64,000 nt of DNA from Planctomycetaceae bacterium (GTDB lineage Bacteria > Planctomycetota > Planctomycetia > Planctomycetales > Planctomycetaceae). The stretch is from NCBI GenBank assembly GCA_021732415.1, contig JAKFVC010000057.1, positions 86,014-150,013 of the forward strand, read 5' to 3'. The notes below the pieces were generated by a model that ran no database searches, had not been told where the DNA came from, and was given only the letters and a program-made list of their open reading frames with translations. The translations under genes and the position numbers were made by a program. This document shows, piece by piece, positions 40,838 through 48,934 of the stretch (position 1 is the first letter of the stretch; every line of letters begins with the position of its first letter).

Positions 40838-41162
40838 GTTTGTTTTGGCTTTACAAATATATCGAACTGTGCGGTCAGTTTGAGTTCGCGAGATTCTCTT
40901 CACTCGCCAACTGGGAACGAGAAAACTGTGGCCAACTCGTGAATTTTCGGTTCTCCCCGTAGGCTATCGTAGCATGATGCACCGCACTCTGCACCGGTTG
41001 GGCGAGCTACATTGACCAGGCCCCGCGGAGAGCAGTATCGCATATACGGGCAAATGAGCTGACCAGTCAGCTTTCCGTTGTGGCAAGCCTAGCGGGAGCG
41101 GCTTTGAAATGCCCACATCAAACAACGGCCGCACGCAAGTCACGCCGCGCCGGAAGATTTTC

Positions 41163-41219
41163 TTGACAAGTTTCACCACGAAGTGGTATACCAGATCTCA
41201 ATGTTTTGGTATACCACTT
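41163..41219 (+). promoter_or_regulatory. Promoter with paired GntR-type operators
   Basis: Two TGGTATACCA palindromes (41184-41193 and 41207-41216, centres 23 bp apart) form a larger inverted repeat, AAGTGGTATACC (41181-41192) and GGTATACCACTT (41208-41219). Each fits the TNGT-N-ACNA pattern of FadR/FCD-type GntR sites. A TTGACA at 41163 lies 18 bp before TATACC, so the first site overlaps the -10 element. Autorepression of the gene at 41234 is the natural reading. Confidence 0.75.
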
Positions 41220-41233
41220 GTGGCGAGTGTGAC

Positions 41234-41857
41234 ATGAAACAGCAGCGAGTTTATAGTGAACTGCGGGACGCCATCTACTCCGGCCTGCTTAAGCCAGGTC
41301 AGAAGTTGGTCGAACGGCAATTGGCACTGAAATTCGCCACCAGTCGAGTGCCATTGCGCGAATCACTCATGCGATTGATGAGTGAAGGGCTGGTCCGGCG
41401 TGCTCATGGCCGCACGAGTTTTGTCGAGGACCTGACTGCGGACGACGTCCAGGAAATCTGGTTGATGCGTCGCACTCTGGAGCCAGTCGGGGCTCGCCTT
41501 GCAACGGAAAGTAGTCGGCATCGGTCGGTCGCCAGGCGCCTGCTGTCACTGACAGATCGGATGACAAAATATCTGCGAGCGAATCAGGTCGCCCGGTCTG
41601 CAGAATGTGATCTGGAATTTCATCGCACGCTCATCGAAGCCAGCAAATCGCCGCGGCTGATTCGCGCTTACGAGCTTTCGCATGTCCCGATGTTGATGTC
41701 GCGATTGACCGGCGAACGCGGCAAACCGGATCTGCTGTGGCAGCAGCACCACGATTACGCGCGGCTCATCGAACAGGGGGCAGCGGATGCTGCTGAGGAA
41801 TATGCCCGCCAGCATGTCGTCGAGATTGCAGACCGCATGTCGAGCGGAGGTGAATAA
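41234..41857 (+). CDS. GntR-family transcriptional regulator, FCD subfamily
   Basis: 207 residues from ATG 41234; the upstream in-frame ATG at 41183 falls inside the operator and is rejected. The N-terminal winged helix (about 1-68) has VYSELRDAIYSGLLKPGQKL, ERQLALKFATSRVPLRESL and LMSEGLVRRAHGR. The FCD domain (about 75-200) carries the metal-ligand pattern D...H (ECDLEFHRTLIEAS) and the later QHHDYARLIEQGAADAAEEY and H in YARQHV. Such regulators usually sense sugar acids or organic acids. The twin operator just upstream supports autoregulation. The divergent M66 gene and the downstream DUF1559 gene are possible further targets. Confidence 0.92.
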   Translation: MKQQRVYSELRDAIYSGLLKPGQKLVERQLALKFATSRVPLRESLMRLMSEGLVRRAHGRTSFVEDLTADDVQEIWLMRRTLEPVGARLATESSRHRSVARRLLSLTDRMTKYLRANQVARSAECDLEFHRTLIEASKSPRLIRAYELSHVPMLMSRLTGERGKPDLLWQQHHDYARLIEQGAADAAEEYARQHVVEIADRMSSGGE

Positions 41858-41929
41858 TTCTTGAATCCGGAAATCTTCAGCACTCCGAAGAACCGGCCTG
41901 TCTTAGTTTTGTTTTTAAGCGAGGTGTTT

Positions 41930-42958
41930 ATGTCCAGATCTCTTCGAAAATCGGGTTTCACACTGATTGAGCTTCTGGTGGTCATCGCAATTATTGCGGT
42001 CCTCATCGCGTTGTTGCTGCCGGCCGTGCAACAGGCGCGTGAAGCAGCACGGCGTTCGCAGTGCCGGAATAACCTCAAGCAGCTCGGCCTGGCAATCCAC
42101 AACTATCATGATGCGTTCAGTACCTTCCCGTGGGGCGGCAGCGGTGATACTGCGAACTACAACTGGGGTAATGGAAACACAGGGCAATGCATCTATAACT
42201 TGCGCGCGATGATTCTGCCGTATATCGACCAAGCCCCACTGTACAACCTCATGGCATCCCAGATGACGGCCGCCGGCCAGCCGATCGCCATGGCGGCACC
42301 GTCGGGCGCCTGGACCACTGCGTATCAAAATCTCAGTGCCCACAAGACGATCCTCCCCGTGTATCAATGCCCCAGCGATCCGCTGAGTTCCAATGCATCC
42401 TGTCAGAAAGGGCCAGGATGGTCACCACAGCCGGCGACGGCCGCTGGAGCGAGCTACCACGGCAGTGCCGGTCCAGAGGCTCAGCACAGTTATACTGACG
42501 ATCTGTGTCATCAGACGCCGGGCTGCACTGTCTATCACGGATCAGGCTACTATCTTGGCGCGGGCGTCCCGGGGGGCGGCTGTGGCATGTTCAGCGTTGA
42601 GGCCACCCGCGTTCGGATGGCAGATATCACGGACGGCGCTTCTAATACCTTCGCCATGGGTGAAGAGCGACTAGGAACGAAAAATGCGCAATGGTGGGGC
42701 GACGCGTATGCTCCAGGATATAATCCGTTCCATCAATGGACTGACGCCGCGGCTGCGACACCGACCACTCGCGGAATCAATCGCGACAATATCGCCAACC
42801 TGGGTTACTACGGCCAAGGATTCAGCAGCCTGCATACCGGCGGCGCGCACTTCCTGATGGCGGACGGCTCCGTGCGTTTTGTGAGCGAAAACGTCAACAT
42901 CATCACCTTTAATGCCCTGGGGTCCAGGGACAAGGGTGAAATTGTCGGCGAGTTCTAG
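41930..42958 (+). CDS. DUF1559 protein with type IV pilin-like N terminus
   Basis: 342 residues from ATG 41930 (GAGGTG upstream). A prepilin signal ([20 protein letters not shown], cleavage after G) leads into [20 protein letters not shown], then [14 protein letters not shown], the standard opening of DUF1559. The C terminus has the conserved [20 protein letters not shown] block. These proteins are highly expanded in Planctomycetota and are probably cell-envelope pseudopilins of unknown role. A small lipoprotein follows after two palindromic elements, a common pairing in the phylum. Confidence 0.95.
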   Translation: MSRSLRKSGFTLIELLVVIAIIAVLIALLLPAVQQAREAARRSQCRNNLKQLGLAIHNYHDAFSTFPWGGSGDTANYNWGNGNTGQCIYNLRAMILPYIDQAPLYNLMASQMTAAGQPIAMAAPSGAWTTAYQNLSAHKTILPVYQCPSDPLSSNASCQKGPGWSPQPATAAGASYHGSAGPEAQHSYTDDLCHQTPGCTVYHGSGYYLGAGVPGGGCGMFSVEATRVRMADITDGASNTFAMGEERLGTKNAQWWGDAYAPGYNPFHQWTDAAAATPTTRGINRDNIANLGYYGQGFSSLHTGGAHFLMADGSVRFVSENVNIITFNALGSRDKGEIVGEF

Positions 42959-42971
42959 CGCTGCGTCCACG

Positions 42972-43070
42972 CTAAATCTTCGAGTTGGGTGCCACTGGCT
43001 CTGTCAGTGTCGATTGTCTGGCGACTCACAAAAAGGCACTGGTAGAGCCTGTGGTACCCCGAAGATTTAG
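42972..43070. repeat. 99-bp imperfect palindrome ending in CTAAATCTTCG
   Basis: The ends CTAAATCTTCG (42972) and CGAAGATTTAG (to 43070) are perfectly inverted. Inside, GGGTGCCACTGGCTCTG is partly mirrored by AGAGCCTGTGGTACCCC. Its size and terminal repeats suggest a MITE- or REP-like element. No open frame. Confidence 0.75.
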
Positions 43071-43114
43071 ACTTTAGGATGCACCAGGTGGAAGCCGGGA
43101 TAAAAGGTACAGGC

Positions 43115-43191
43115 ACAGGTGAGTCCCATCCCCTCAGGGCGTGGGTCCGTTGCTGATCAACCCCCGCCCTGACGGGTCTGGGCTCACCTGT
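43115..43191. repeat. 77-bp palindrome ending in ACAGGTGAG
   Basis: ACAGGTGAGTCCCATCCCCT plus CAGGGCG is mirrored by CGCCCTGACGGG plus TCTGGGCTCACCTGT. The arms are about 28 bp with five mismatches. It follows the previous element by 44 bp and fills the gap before the lipoprotein gene. Confidence 0.75.
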
Positions 43192-43300
43192 CTAAATGCT
43201 CTTGGCTGGAGCGATTCCATGATTGGTGTACCGGAATCTCGTAAGAGTTCCGCGACAGCAGTTGGGCATTTCAAATCAATCTCTACGGGAGTCGAAACCG

Positions 43301-43753
43301 ATGAACGCGTTGGCGAATCGCGGATGGTACTGGCTGGCGTGCTTGCTCATCCCGGTGCTGGTTACCGGCTGTGGCAGTTCGTCAGGCCCCAGGGTAATCC
43401 CTGCTTGGGGGAAAATCACTTACAAAGGTGAGCCTTTGGAATTTGGCACGGTGACATTTTCTCCTGTCGATCCGAACGCTGCCGTGGCCACTTCCGCGCA
43501 GATCGTGGATGGCCGCTATCAGACAGAAAAAGGTCAGGGTATCTCACCGGGCACGTATAAAGTCGTTATTAATGTCCAGCGGATTCCAGCCGACCTGAAT
43601 GAAACCAGCAAACAAAAATCCAAACCTGGAGCAGTCGCGAGCAAAGAACTGTTGATCCCTGAAAAGTACGCCAGTTATAAAACAACCGACTTAGAACTGG
43701 ACGTTAAGGCGAGTGCCAATTCTGTGGCCCAAGATTTTGATCTGGACGATTAG
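43301..43753 (+). CDS. Small lipoprotein with carboxypeptidase-regulatory-like fold
   Basis: 150 residues from ATG 43301 (ACGGGAG upstream). A lipoprotein signal peptide, WYWLACLLIPVLVTGCGSS, gives a lipobox with Cys at about residue 24. The mature part is a single beta-sandwich-like domain with the planctomycete pattern GKITYKGEPLEFGTVTFSP, DGRYQTEKGQGISPGTYKVV and a terminal DLELDVKASANSVAQDFDL. Such proteins commonly sit next to DUF1559 genes, as here, and may share their envelope function. Inner- or outer-membrane anchoring is not determined. Confidence 0.88.
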   Translation: MNALANRGWYWLACLLIPVLVTGCGSSSGPRVIPAWGKITYKGEPLEFGTVTFSPVDPNAAVATSAQIVDGRYQTEKGQGISPGTYKVVINVQRIPADLNETSKQKSKPGAVASKELLIPEKYASYKTTDLELDVKASANSVAQDFDLDD

Positions 43754-43822
43754 CAGACTGTTTCACCGTGCTACTAAGTCGGCGAGGTCGCACTGGTAGC
43801 GACGGAATAATAGAACGGTGAG

Positions 43823-43850
43823 GACTCTTTGATCGCGATCAAAGAGAGTC
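43823..43850. repeat. Palindromic REP-like element, TCTCTTTGATC family (short copy)
   Basis: CTCTTTGATCGCGATCAAAGAG is a perfect palindrome at 43825-43846. It is the core of the family also found at 38289-38340 and 48935-48984, but without the GGGGTCA outer arms. It lies 70 bp after the lipoprotein stop and abuts the 3' end of the group II intron remnant. Confidence 0.75.
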
Positions 43851-43920
43851 GCGGTAGGGATGGCCCTTTCGGGCCACCCCCCGCACAGTTCCGTACGTGC
43901 AGAACTACCGCATACGGCTC
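43848..43920 (-). ncRNA. Group II intron domains V and VI (3' end of intron)
   Basis: On the minus strand 43920-43888 reads GAGCCGTATGC, then GGTAGT, then GCACGTACGGAAC, the 33-34-nt domain V hairpin with its conserved GAGCCGTATGC start. It is followed by a GGTGGCCCGAAAGGGCCATC hairpin (domain VI position) and the end CCCTACCGCGAC near 43848. Only the 3' end of the ribozyme is present. Confidence 0.8.
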
Positions 43921-43930
43921 TTGCCTTGGG

Positions 43931-44229
43931 TTAGTTGACGCAGAGTCGCTGATTGGGATACGGATGCACGATCTGAGGGTGAGGAATCCAGTGCTTGACC
44001 AGTTTGCTGATGCGAGACCAGGGCCAAGCTCGCCGGCCGTGTTTGCTGCGTCGGCGTAGGGCCTTGCCCCACAGACGATCCACTTCGGTCACAAATCGAT
44101 CCAACACATGGGATGTCCCCGGGACCGCGTAGTAATTTAACCAGCCACGAACCACGCTCCGAAGCCACTTGCCTGTCTCTGCGACACACGCGTGCATCCG
44201 GCGGCGAAGATGTTGTATAATCTCCGCGG
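43931..44229 (-). pseudogene. C-terminal remnant of a group II intron reverse transcriptase/maturase
   Basis: The frame contains QHLRRRMHACVAETGKWLRS, VVRGWLNYYAVPG, LDRFVTEVDRLWGKALRRRS and the terminal WIPHPQIVHPYPNQRLCVN. This is the thumb/X-domain end of bacterial group II intron proteins (N-YYAVPG, RRRS, HPYP). The catalytic RT domain (YADD) and the 5' half of the intron are absent; sequence upstream is replaced by a dispersed repeat and an IS4-type element. The residues before QHLRRR come from that repeat. It stops 10 bp before domain V, as in intact introns. Non-functional. Confidence 0.85.
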
Positions 44230-44256
44230 GATGGCCCGGGTTGCTACTGCAACCAT
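44227..44256 (+). repeat. Left part of an interrupted dispersed repeat
   Basis: GGGATGGCCCGGGTTGCTAC plus TGCAACC matches the head of the 80-bp repeat at 45842-45922 (opposite strand) and 55693-55773. The matching tail (GCAACCTGGGTCTAAAGGAAG) lies at 45732-45752, on the other side of the IS4-type element. Confidence 0.6.
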
Positions 44257-45726
44257 CCCTTTCAACATTAAGCAATTTATGGCATAACCCTCGTTCCTAA
44301 CAAGACATGGATGGTCTTAACATGGGAGACAGGGATGTCGGATCGTATGGAATTGGCAGCGCAAGTCAGCCCGCTGTCGACGCTGGTGCGTGGCGTGATC
44401 GAATGGATGTTTCCGGATTCCTCTTGGGATGATCTGCACTCTCTAACCGCACCCCAGTGCAAGACACGCAAACTAACGATTGCCAGCGTAGCCACGTTGA
44501 TGGTGCAGGTCGTGGCGGGGGCCAGACGCTCGTTGTTCGCAGCGTTCACCGCCGATCAAGCTTCTCCGGCACCGATCATCACGGCCAGCTATCAAGCCGT
44601 CTACGGACGAATTGGTCGCATGGCACCCGAGTTCTCGTGCGCTTTGGTTCGGGAATCAGCACGACGCTGCGGTCCGTTATGGCCCTTGAGCGGTGGCGCG
44701 TCTGTCCCAGGCTGGAAAGGCTTTCGTGTACGCATCATCGATGGCACTCAACCTGACGGATCGGAGCATCGACTCAAGGTTCTGCGAACGATTCGCGCCG
44801 CAGGCCTGCCGTGTCGGCTCGTCGCTCAGTTAGATCTGGCCACAGGATTGTGCGTCGACGCTGTCGACGCAGAGGATGCGTATGCTTCCGAACAGATTCT
44901 GGCCCAGGCACTCTACGAGCGGGCCGAGCCCAACGACCTGGAAGTGTGTGATCGACATTTTTCTACTACCCAGGCATTTCTGCAACTGCGGAAACGCAAA
45001 GCCTTTCTCTTGGTCCGCGAGCATTTGCCGCAACTGATTTTGCGCCCCGTGGGCCGGTCCAGAAAAGTGGGGCGAGTGGAAACAGGAGTGGTTTTTGAGC
45101 AGGCTGCCGAACTCACTGACGGGCGCACCGGTGAAACGATTCTGGTGAGGCGACTGGTGCTCAAGCTGGATCAACCAACTGAAAGTGGTGATACCGAGAT
45201 TCGCCTGCTGACAAATCTGCCTGCCCGAGTGAATGCCTTGAAAATCGCACGGCTGTATCGCGAGCGTTGGAGCATCGAGCTGCATTTTGATTTGCTCAAG
45301 AACCACTTGCAGGGCGAGATTACCTCACTGGGACAGCCGTGTGCAGCGATCTTTGCATTGTGCCTGTCGATGGTCGCGGCCAATGCACTGGCGGTCGTCC
45401 AGCGTGCGATGACTCTGGCCCACGGTGAGGACGTGACGGAGCAGCTTTCCGGATACTATTTGGCGGACGAAATCGCGGGCAATTATCGTGCGGTGGACGT
45501 GCTGGTGGAGTCAACAGACTGGAAGCAGTTGGGAGCGCGATCAACCAGCTCGTTCTGGTCCTGGTGCGTTCGGATGGCCGAACGGATTCGGCCGGCAGCG
45601 TTCGCAACCCATCCCCGAGGTCCGAAGCAACCTCGCCTGAGAGGCGCCAGTGGAAAACAGAGGCATCACTACTCGACTCACCGCTTGCTGCAAGACGCTA
45701 AAAAACGATGTTGAAAGGGGTGGTTG
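44250..45726 (+). mobile_element. IS4-type insertion sequence
   Basis: A transposase gene is bounded by 19-bp inverted repeats, CAACCATCCCTTTCAACAT (44250-44268) and its complement at 45708-45726 with one mismatch, giving about 1477 bp. Sequence outside both ends also shows some inverted similarity (GGTTGC), so the tips could be a few bases further out, and I could not fix a target duplication. Confidence 0.75.
44335..45714 (+). CDS. IS4-family DDE transposase
   Basis: 459 residues from ATG 44335; an upstream ATG at 44311 is possible. The DDE pattern is visible: D in FRVRIIDGTQ, D in DLEVCDRHFS and E in YRERWSIELHFDLLKNHL, the Y-(2)-R-(3)-E signature of IS4 transposases. Before the first D is the usual helical N-terminal domain. 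The frame is intact and the inverted repeats are nearly perfect, so the element may be active or recent. It lies next to the group II intron remnant and within a split dispersed repeat, showing nested insertion. Confidence 0.93.
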   Translation: MSDRMELAAQVSPLSTLVRGVIEWMFPDSSWDDLHSLTAPQCKTRKLTIASVATLMVQVVAGARRSLFAAFTADQASPAPIITASYQAVYGRIGRMAPEFSCALVRESARRCGPLWPLSGGASVPGWKGFRVRIIDGTQPDGSEHRLKVLRTIRAAGLPCRLVAQLDLATGLCVDAVDAEDAYASEQILAQALYERAEPNDLEVCDRHFSTTQAFLQLRKRKAFLLVREHLPQLILRPVGRSRKVGRVETGVVFEQAAELTDGRTGETILVRRLVLKLDQPTESGDTEIRLLTNLPARVNALKIARLYRERWSIELHFDLLKNHLQGEITSLGQPCAAIFALCLSMVAANALAVVQRAMTLAHGEDVTEQLSGYYLADEIAGNYRAVDVLVESTDWKQLGARSTSSFWSWCVRMAERIRPAAFATHPRGPKQPRLRGASGKQRHHYSTHRLLQDAKKRC

Positions 45727-45841
45727 ATTCCGCAACCTGGGTCTAAAGGAAGCAAGTTCGTCGACCGAACGTCCTTTCTCTTGGTTTCAATTGTATCACA
45801 GCGAGGTAACGGTCGGGGTATCGGTGACTGGGACTGGAAAT

Positions 45842-45922
45842 CAGATAACCCATTTTTGGCACCAACTCGGGGAATGCTTCCTGTAGACCCAAGTTGCAGT
45901 AGCAACTCGGGCCACCCCGCGT
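45842..45922 (-). repeat. 80-bp dispersed repeat (GGGTGGCC...TTGCTACTGCAA), copy 2
   Basis: Read on the minus strand this copy runs GGGGTGGCCCGAGTTGCTAC, TGCAACTTGGGTCTACAGGA, AGCATTCCCCGAGTTGGTGC and CAAAAATGGGTTATCTGA. It aligns along its length with 55693-55773 on the plus strand. The centre GTTGCTACTGCAAC is a short palindrome. Confidence 0.85.
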
Positions 45923-45972
45923 GCTGATAATTTCTCAATTCCGACTCCAGTGCACATCGGGATAAGCCGAGT

Positions 45973-46371
45973 TCACTTGCTCGCGATTTTGCCAATGACC
46001 AGCAGTCTACGGTCATAACGACGGACATCAATTGGGACCAGCGGAATGATGAAAATGGGCATGCCGGTACCACAGATCGTACGATGGCCTCGGGTGTAAA
46101 CGCTCGCAACTCCGGACGAATCGATGTCGCAGCCAATTCGTCCGCCCGAGTCATTGATTCGGTCTTGGTCGTCTGAGCTGAGTCCGCCAAACTCGGTGAT
46201 GACCCGCCCGTCGGCAAGCTCAATGTGATCGTTGTCCATCGCCTTAACGTGGACGGCCACAGGAAATGGATCGTTGTCCAGAACTCGCAGGTAGCTGATA
46301 CCGACAATCCCAAACACATTCAACACCCCTACGACCACCACCACACAGAGAATTCGAAGTAGTATTATCAT
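45973..46371 (-). CDS. Small membrane-anchored protein of unknown function
   Basis: 132 residues from ATG 46371, preceded by GGAAGGTG; the longer frame from 46413 is less likely. One N-terminal hydrophobic segment (MIILLRILCVVVVVGVLN, then VFGIVGISYL) anchors a small domain with AVHVKAMDNDHIELADGRVI, typical of a beta-barrel or SH3-like fold, and a second hydrophobic stretch, MPIFIIPLVPIDV. No family is recognised. It follows the lipoprotein gene at 46420 by 48 bp on the same strand and is probably co-transcribed. Both lie in the accessory zone. Confidence 0.6.
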   Translation of the reverse strand: MIILLRILCVVVVVGVLNVFGIVGISYLRVLDNDPFPVAVHVKAMDNDHIELADGRVITEFGGLSSDDQDRINDSGGRIGCDIDSSGVASVYTRGHRTICGTGMPIFIIPLVPIDVRRYDRRLLVIGKIASK

Positions 46372-46419
46372 TAGAGGCACCTTCCATGCGAGCCGACGCC
46401 CAGGCGTCAACAAAGCATC

Positions 46420-46893
46420 TTATTTTCGCGCGCGACGCATCGCGACGCCCCACGTATGCTCCTTCTGGCCGGCGCGAATTCGCCAGGCCCACTTGATCTC
46501 CTCACCAAACACTTCGTTGACGGGTTTGTCCAAGTTCAGACTGAGTTCGATTGTTCGGGATTTAAACGGGGGAACCGTCCGTGATTCGAGGCCTTGCGCG
46601 TTATTGATGATCTCCGCGTCATAGGTGCGTTGATTGGCGGTCACATGCCCTTCCAGCACGACGATCGCCTTGTCAGTCTGGTTCTTGATAACGAGCTCCT
46701 GACTAATGCGTGAGCCAGCGGAGTAACCGGATCGCTCGACCAAGTAAATCACGCCGTCAAGTTTTTCGGACCACTGCGCTTGTTGAACACCCTGTGGAGA
46801 GACTGGCTCATAGTCATACCTTAAGGTGCATCCCGCAACCACAAGTGGCACGATGACTACTGCAACGACGGCTATCTTATGTATGTACTTCAT
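46420..46893 (-). CDS. Lipoprotein of unknown function
   Basis: 157 residues from ATG 46893. The lipoprotein signal peptide MKYIHKIAVVAVVIVPLVVA ends in the lipobox VAGC (Cys 21). The mature domain contains ELVIKNQTDKAIVVLEGHVT, then NNAQGLESRTVPPFKSRTIE, a pattern suggesting an Ig-like beta-sandwich, and ends in the basic AMRRARK. Not recognised. An attC-like repeat begins 25 bp upstream of the start codon, and the small membrane protein lies 48 bp downstream, so this pair may share one transcript. Confidence 0.7.
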   Translation of the reverse strand: MKYIHKIAVVAVVIVPLVVAGCTLRYDYEPVSPQGVQQAQWSEKLDGVIYLVERSGYSAGSRISQELVIKNQTDKAIVVLEGHVTANQRTYDAEIINNAQGLESRTVPPFKSRTIELSLNLDKPVNEVFGEEIKWAWRIRAGQKEHTWGVAMRRARK

Positions 46894-46917
46894 ATGCCAG
46901 CAGCCGCTTACTTCCCC

Positions 46918-46996
46918 GTTCAACTTGAGTGTACCGCGCAAGTGACCGTTGATTTTACCCCAATCCCAACCGCAGCACAGGTCGGATTGAACCGCC
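46918..46996 (-). repeat. attC-like dispersed repeat, copy 1
   Basis: On the minus strand: GCGGTTCAATCCGACCTGTG, CTGCGG, a variable middle, then TTGCGCGGTACA and GTTGAAC at the outer end. The ends (GGTTCAA and GTTGAAC) and the inner TGTGCTGCG/CGCGGTACA stem correspond to copies at 57486-57557 and 58141-58225. GTTGAAC fits GTTRRRY and GTTCAAY resembles RYYYAAC, the integron core sites. It lies between the DUF2459 stop and the lipoprotein start. Confidence 0.5.
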
Positions 46997-47051
46997 TCCG
47001 CCTAATGCCCAGATATAGAAGAAGCACACATTCATGCAGCCATCGTGAGCG

Positions 47052-47738
47052 CTACCGTCGCGGAATGACCGTTCCGGCGCGGCCGCCATACGCCATTACG
47101 GCACCAGCCGTCGAGCACAATTCCGGAACAATGGGCACACCGGCTTTAGCGAGCGCTCGCGCGGTCCAGACGTTGCAGGTGTTTGGGAAATAGTACAGCC
47201 CACGAGCACGAACGAAGCGAGAATCACCATAGATTCCTACGCCCAAGTCGATCGGTCGCTGGTCTCCATCGAAACGATAACTGTCGTGTATGAACTGGCA
47301 AAGCTTTCCGAAATCGGCGCGATCAATTTCCAGTCGCACTAAATCGCCTGGGAAGATCTCCCTTGGCGAATCATCCCAACCAACGATGTGCAACACGCTG
47401 GGATTCGGAAAGAAGGCCCCCAGCACCACTCCCGGTGTAATCCTTTTGGCACGATAGAAAATCTCGCTTCCCCAACCGACCTCGACCCAGTCATGGTCTG
47501 GCAACAGGTCGAGCTCTGGCCAGATATCGGAGGGAATATCGCGTCGCCTCATCGCCAAACCGGAGTGAAAGCCGTTACTCATCAGATACACAACGCAGCG
47601 TTCCTCGTCTTCAGCAAATGCGGCTTGTTGGATGACCGACTCGCGTCCGGGCGGGGATTGCGTCTACGTATTTCGCCCCAACGCCGAACATCCGCTTAGC
47701 AGCACGCAGGCCAGTATTATGACCAGGCGGAGAGACAT
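47052..47738 (-). pseudogene. DUF2459 lipoprotein interrupted by an in-frame amber codon
   Basis: From ATG 47738 the minus-strand frame encodes a lipoprotein signal, MSLRLVIILACVLLSGCSAL (lipobox LSGC), then GRNT and a TAG (47666-47664). The same frame continues without further stops through RESVIQQAAFAEDEERCVVY into LMSNGFHSGLAM, VEVGWGSEIFYRAKR, FPGDLVRLEID and the terminal TCNVWTARALAKAGVPIVP. These match the DUF2459 (TIGR02117) family of about 200 residues. A shorter product starting at GTG 47591 would lack the export signal. The choices are a recent nonsense mutation, a sequencing error, or stop readthrough. An attC-like repeat begins 56 bp after the stop. Confidence 0.75.
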
Positions 47739-48174
47739 GGCTCGTGGAACCATTTCGGGTCACGGAGGCAAAAGCGGCGTGCGATGTGAAGATGGGCTGA
47801 ATTCAAGCCGCTCATTAATCTAACATCCGCTTTGAGTCAATACGCATTTCGGTAACATTGTGATCACAAATTCAGTTAGATTCAGCAAACATAGGCTTTT
47901 CTGCATCGGCACCGCGATTCATTCAATGCGCGGGGTGGCCACCCTCACGGACGTCGGCGGCGCGGGTACGACGATCAGGCAGACCATCCGCGTGCGCTAG
48001 AAATAGCAGTCTCCGGCAAGATAGCAGACTTGACCTTGTTGCCTTTGCCACAGGGGCTCCCCAGCGCGACCATTTGGTACTCGCACACCTAAAGTGAAAT
48101 CGCTATAACGACAGCGTTAAGCAGAGCGACCGAAGTGGAAGGTCGAGTCGAATATCTTCAGGAGAGTTATCGGC
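47739..48174. other. Intergenic region, accessory zone
   Basis: 436 bp between divergent genes. It contains GCGGGGTGGCCACCC near 47932, which shares the GCGGGGTGGC head of other repeats in the window (45913 and 50436). No gene was found. Confidence 0.5.
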
Positions 48175-48912
48175 ATGTTGAAATCTCGTTGCGTGTCTGT
48201 TTTGCTCATCGTACTGGCAATGCAGTTCCTGGACGCATCAGTGGTGGCCCAATTGAAAGGCAGGACCTATGGCGGAGCCCCACGGAATGTCCTCAACATC
48301 CTGTCCAGTCCGTCGGCGGTCAAGGAACTGAAAGTCGGCGGGCCTGCGGTTGCGAAGCTGGAACAGCTGACCGCCGCTTATCGCAAGGATAACGCGATCT
48401 ATCTCGACGACAGTCTATTCGATCTGCCGGAGCCCGAACGAACGAAGAAAACGGCGGAAGCGCGAATCGTTCTCCATAAGAAGCACAGGGAGATATATGA
48501 GTCGTACATTCTGAAGGCCAAAGCTTTGTTGACTCCGGGCCAGTTAGAGCGTGCGCAGCAGATCGCCTGGCAAACACAGGGCAGCGGCGCATTTTCCGAG
48601 CCAGAAGCGGTCGCCGCACTGGAACTGACGAAACCGCAGCAGGAACAGATCGCGGCGGCAAACAAGGATTACGACGTGAAACTCAAAGGGTTATTCGCTG
48701 CCGTCTCGGGAAACCAGATCATTGACCTAAAAAAGAAAGCCAAGTACGACCGCGAGCGAGACTCCGGGATCATGGCGACCTTGACGCAGGAACAATCAGA
48801 GAAATGGACGAAGTTGATCGGCCAACCGTACGATCTCAGTAAGCTCAAGGATGAGGTCGTGCCCATCTATGGGTTGCCCGAAGAGGGTGAACCCACCAGC
48901 AAAAAGAAGTGA
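48175..48912 (+). CDS. Secreted helical protein of unknown function
   Basis: 245 residues; GGAGAG lies 8 bp before the ATG. A signal peptide (VSVLLIVLAMQFLDASVVAQ) leads to a mostly helical, charged protein with two similar segments: KELKVGGPAVAKLEQLTAAY...LLTPGQLERAQQIAWQ and ALELTKPQQEQIAAANKDYD...TLTQEQSEKWTKLIGQP. The LTPxQxxxxxxI pattern recalls the LTXXQ/Spy-like periplasmic helical family and related planctomycete proteins, but this is only a resemblance. A periplasmic chaperone-like or stress role is possible. A perfect palindrome follows 22 bp after the stop and may terminate the transcript. Confidence 0.75.
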   Translation: MLKSRCVSVLLIVLAMQFLDASVVAQLKGRTYGGAPRNVLNILSSPSAVKELKVGGPAVAKLEQLTAAYRKDNAIYLDDSLFDLPEPERTKKTAEARIVLHKKHREIYESYILKAKALLTPGQLERAQQIAWQTQGSGAFSEPEAVAALELTKPQQEQIAAANKDYDVKLKGLFAAVSGNQIIDLKKKAKYDRERDSGIMATLTQEQSEKWTKLIGQPYDLSKLKDEVVPIYGLPEEGEPTSKKK

Positions 48913-48934
48913 CTGGAACGACCGAGAGCGATGG

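Noticed and set aside
44250..44256. GCAACC on both sides of the IS4-type element as a target duplication
   Set aside because: On the left it overlaps the inverted repeat itself, and on the right it lies outside the tip, so it does not behave as a clean duplication.
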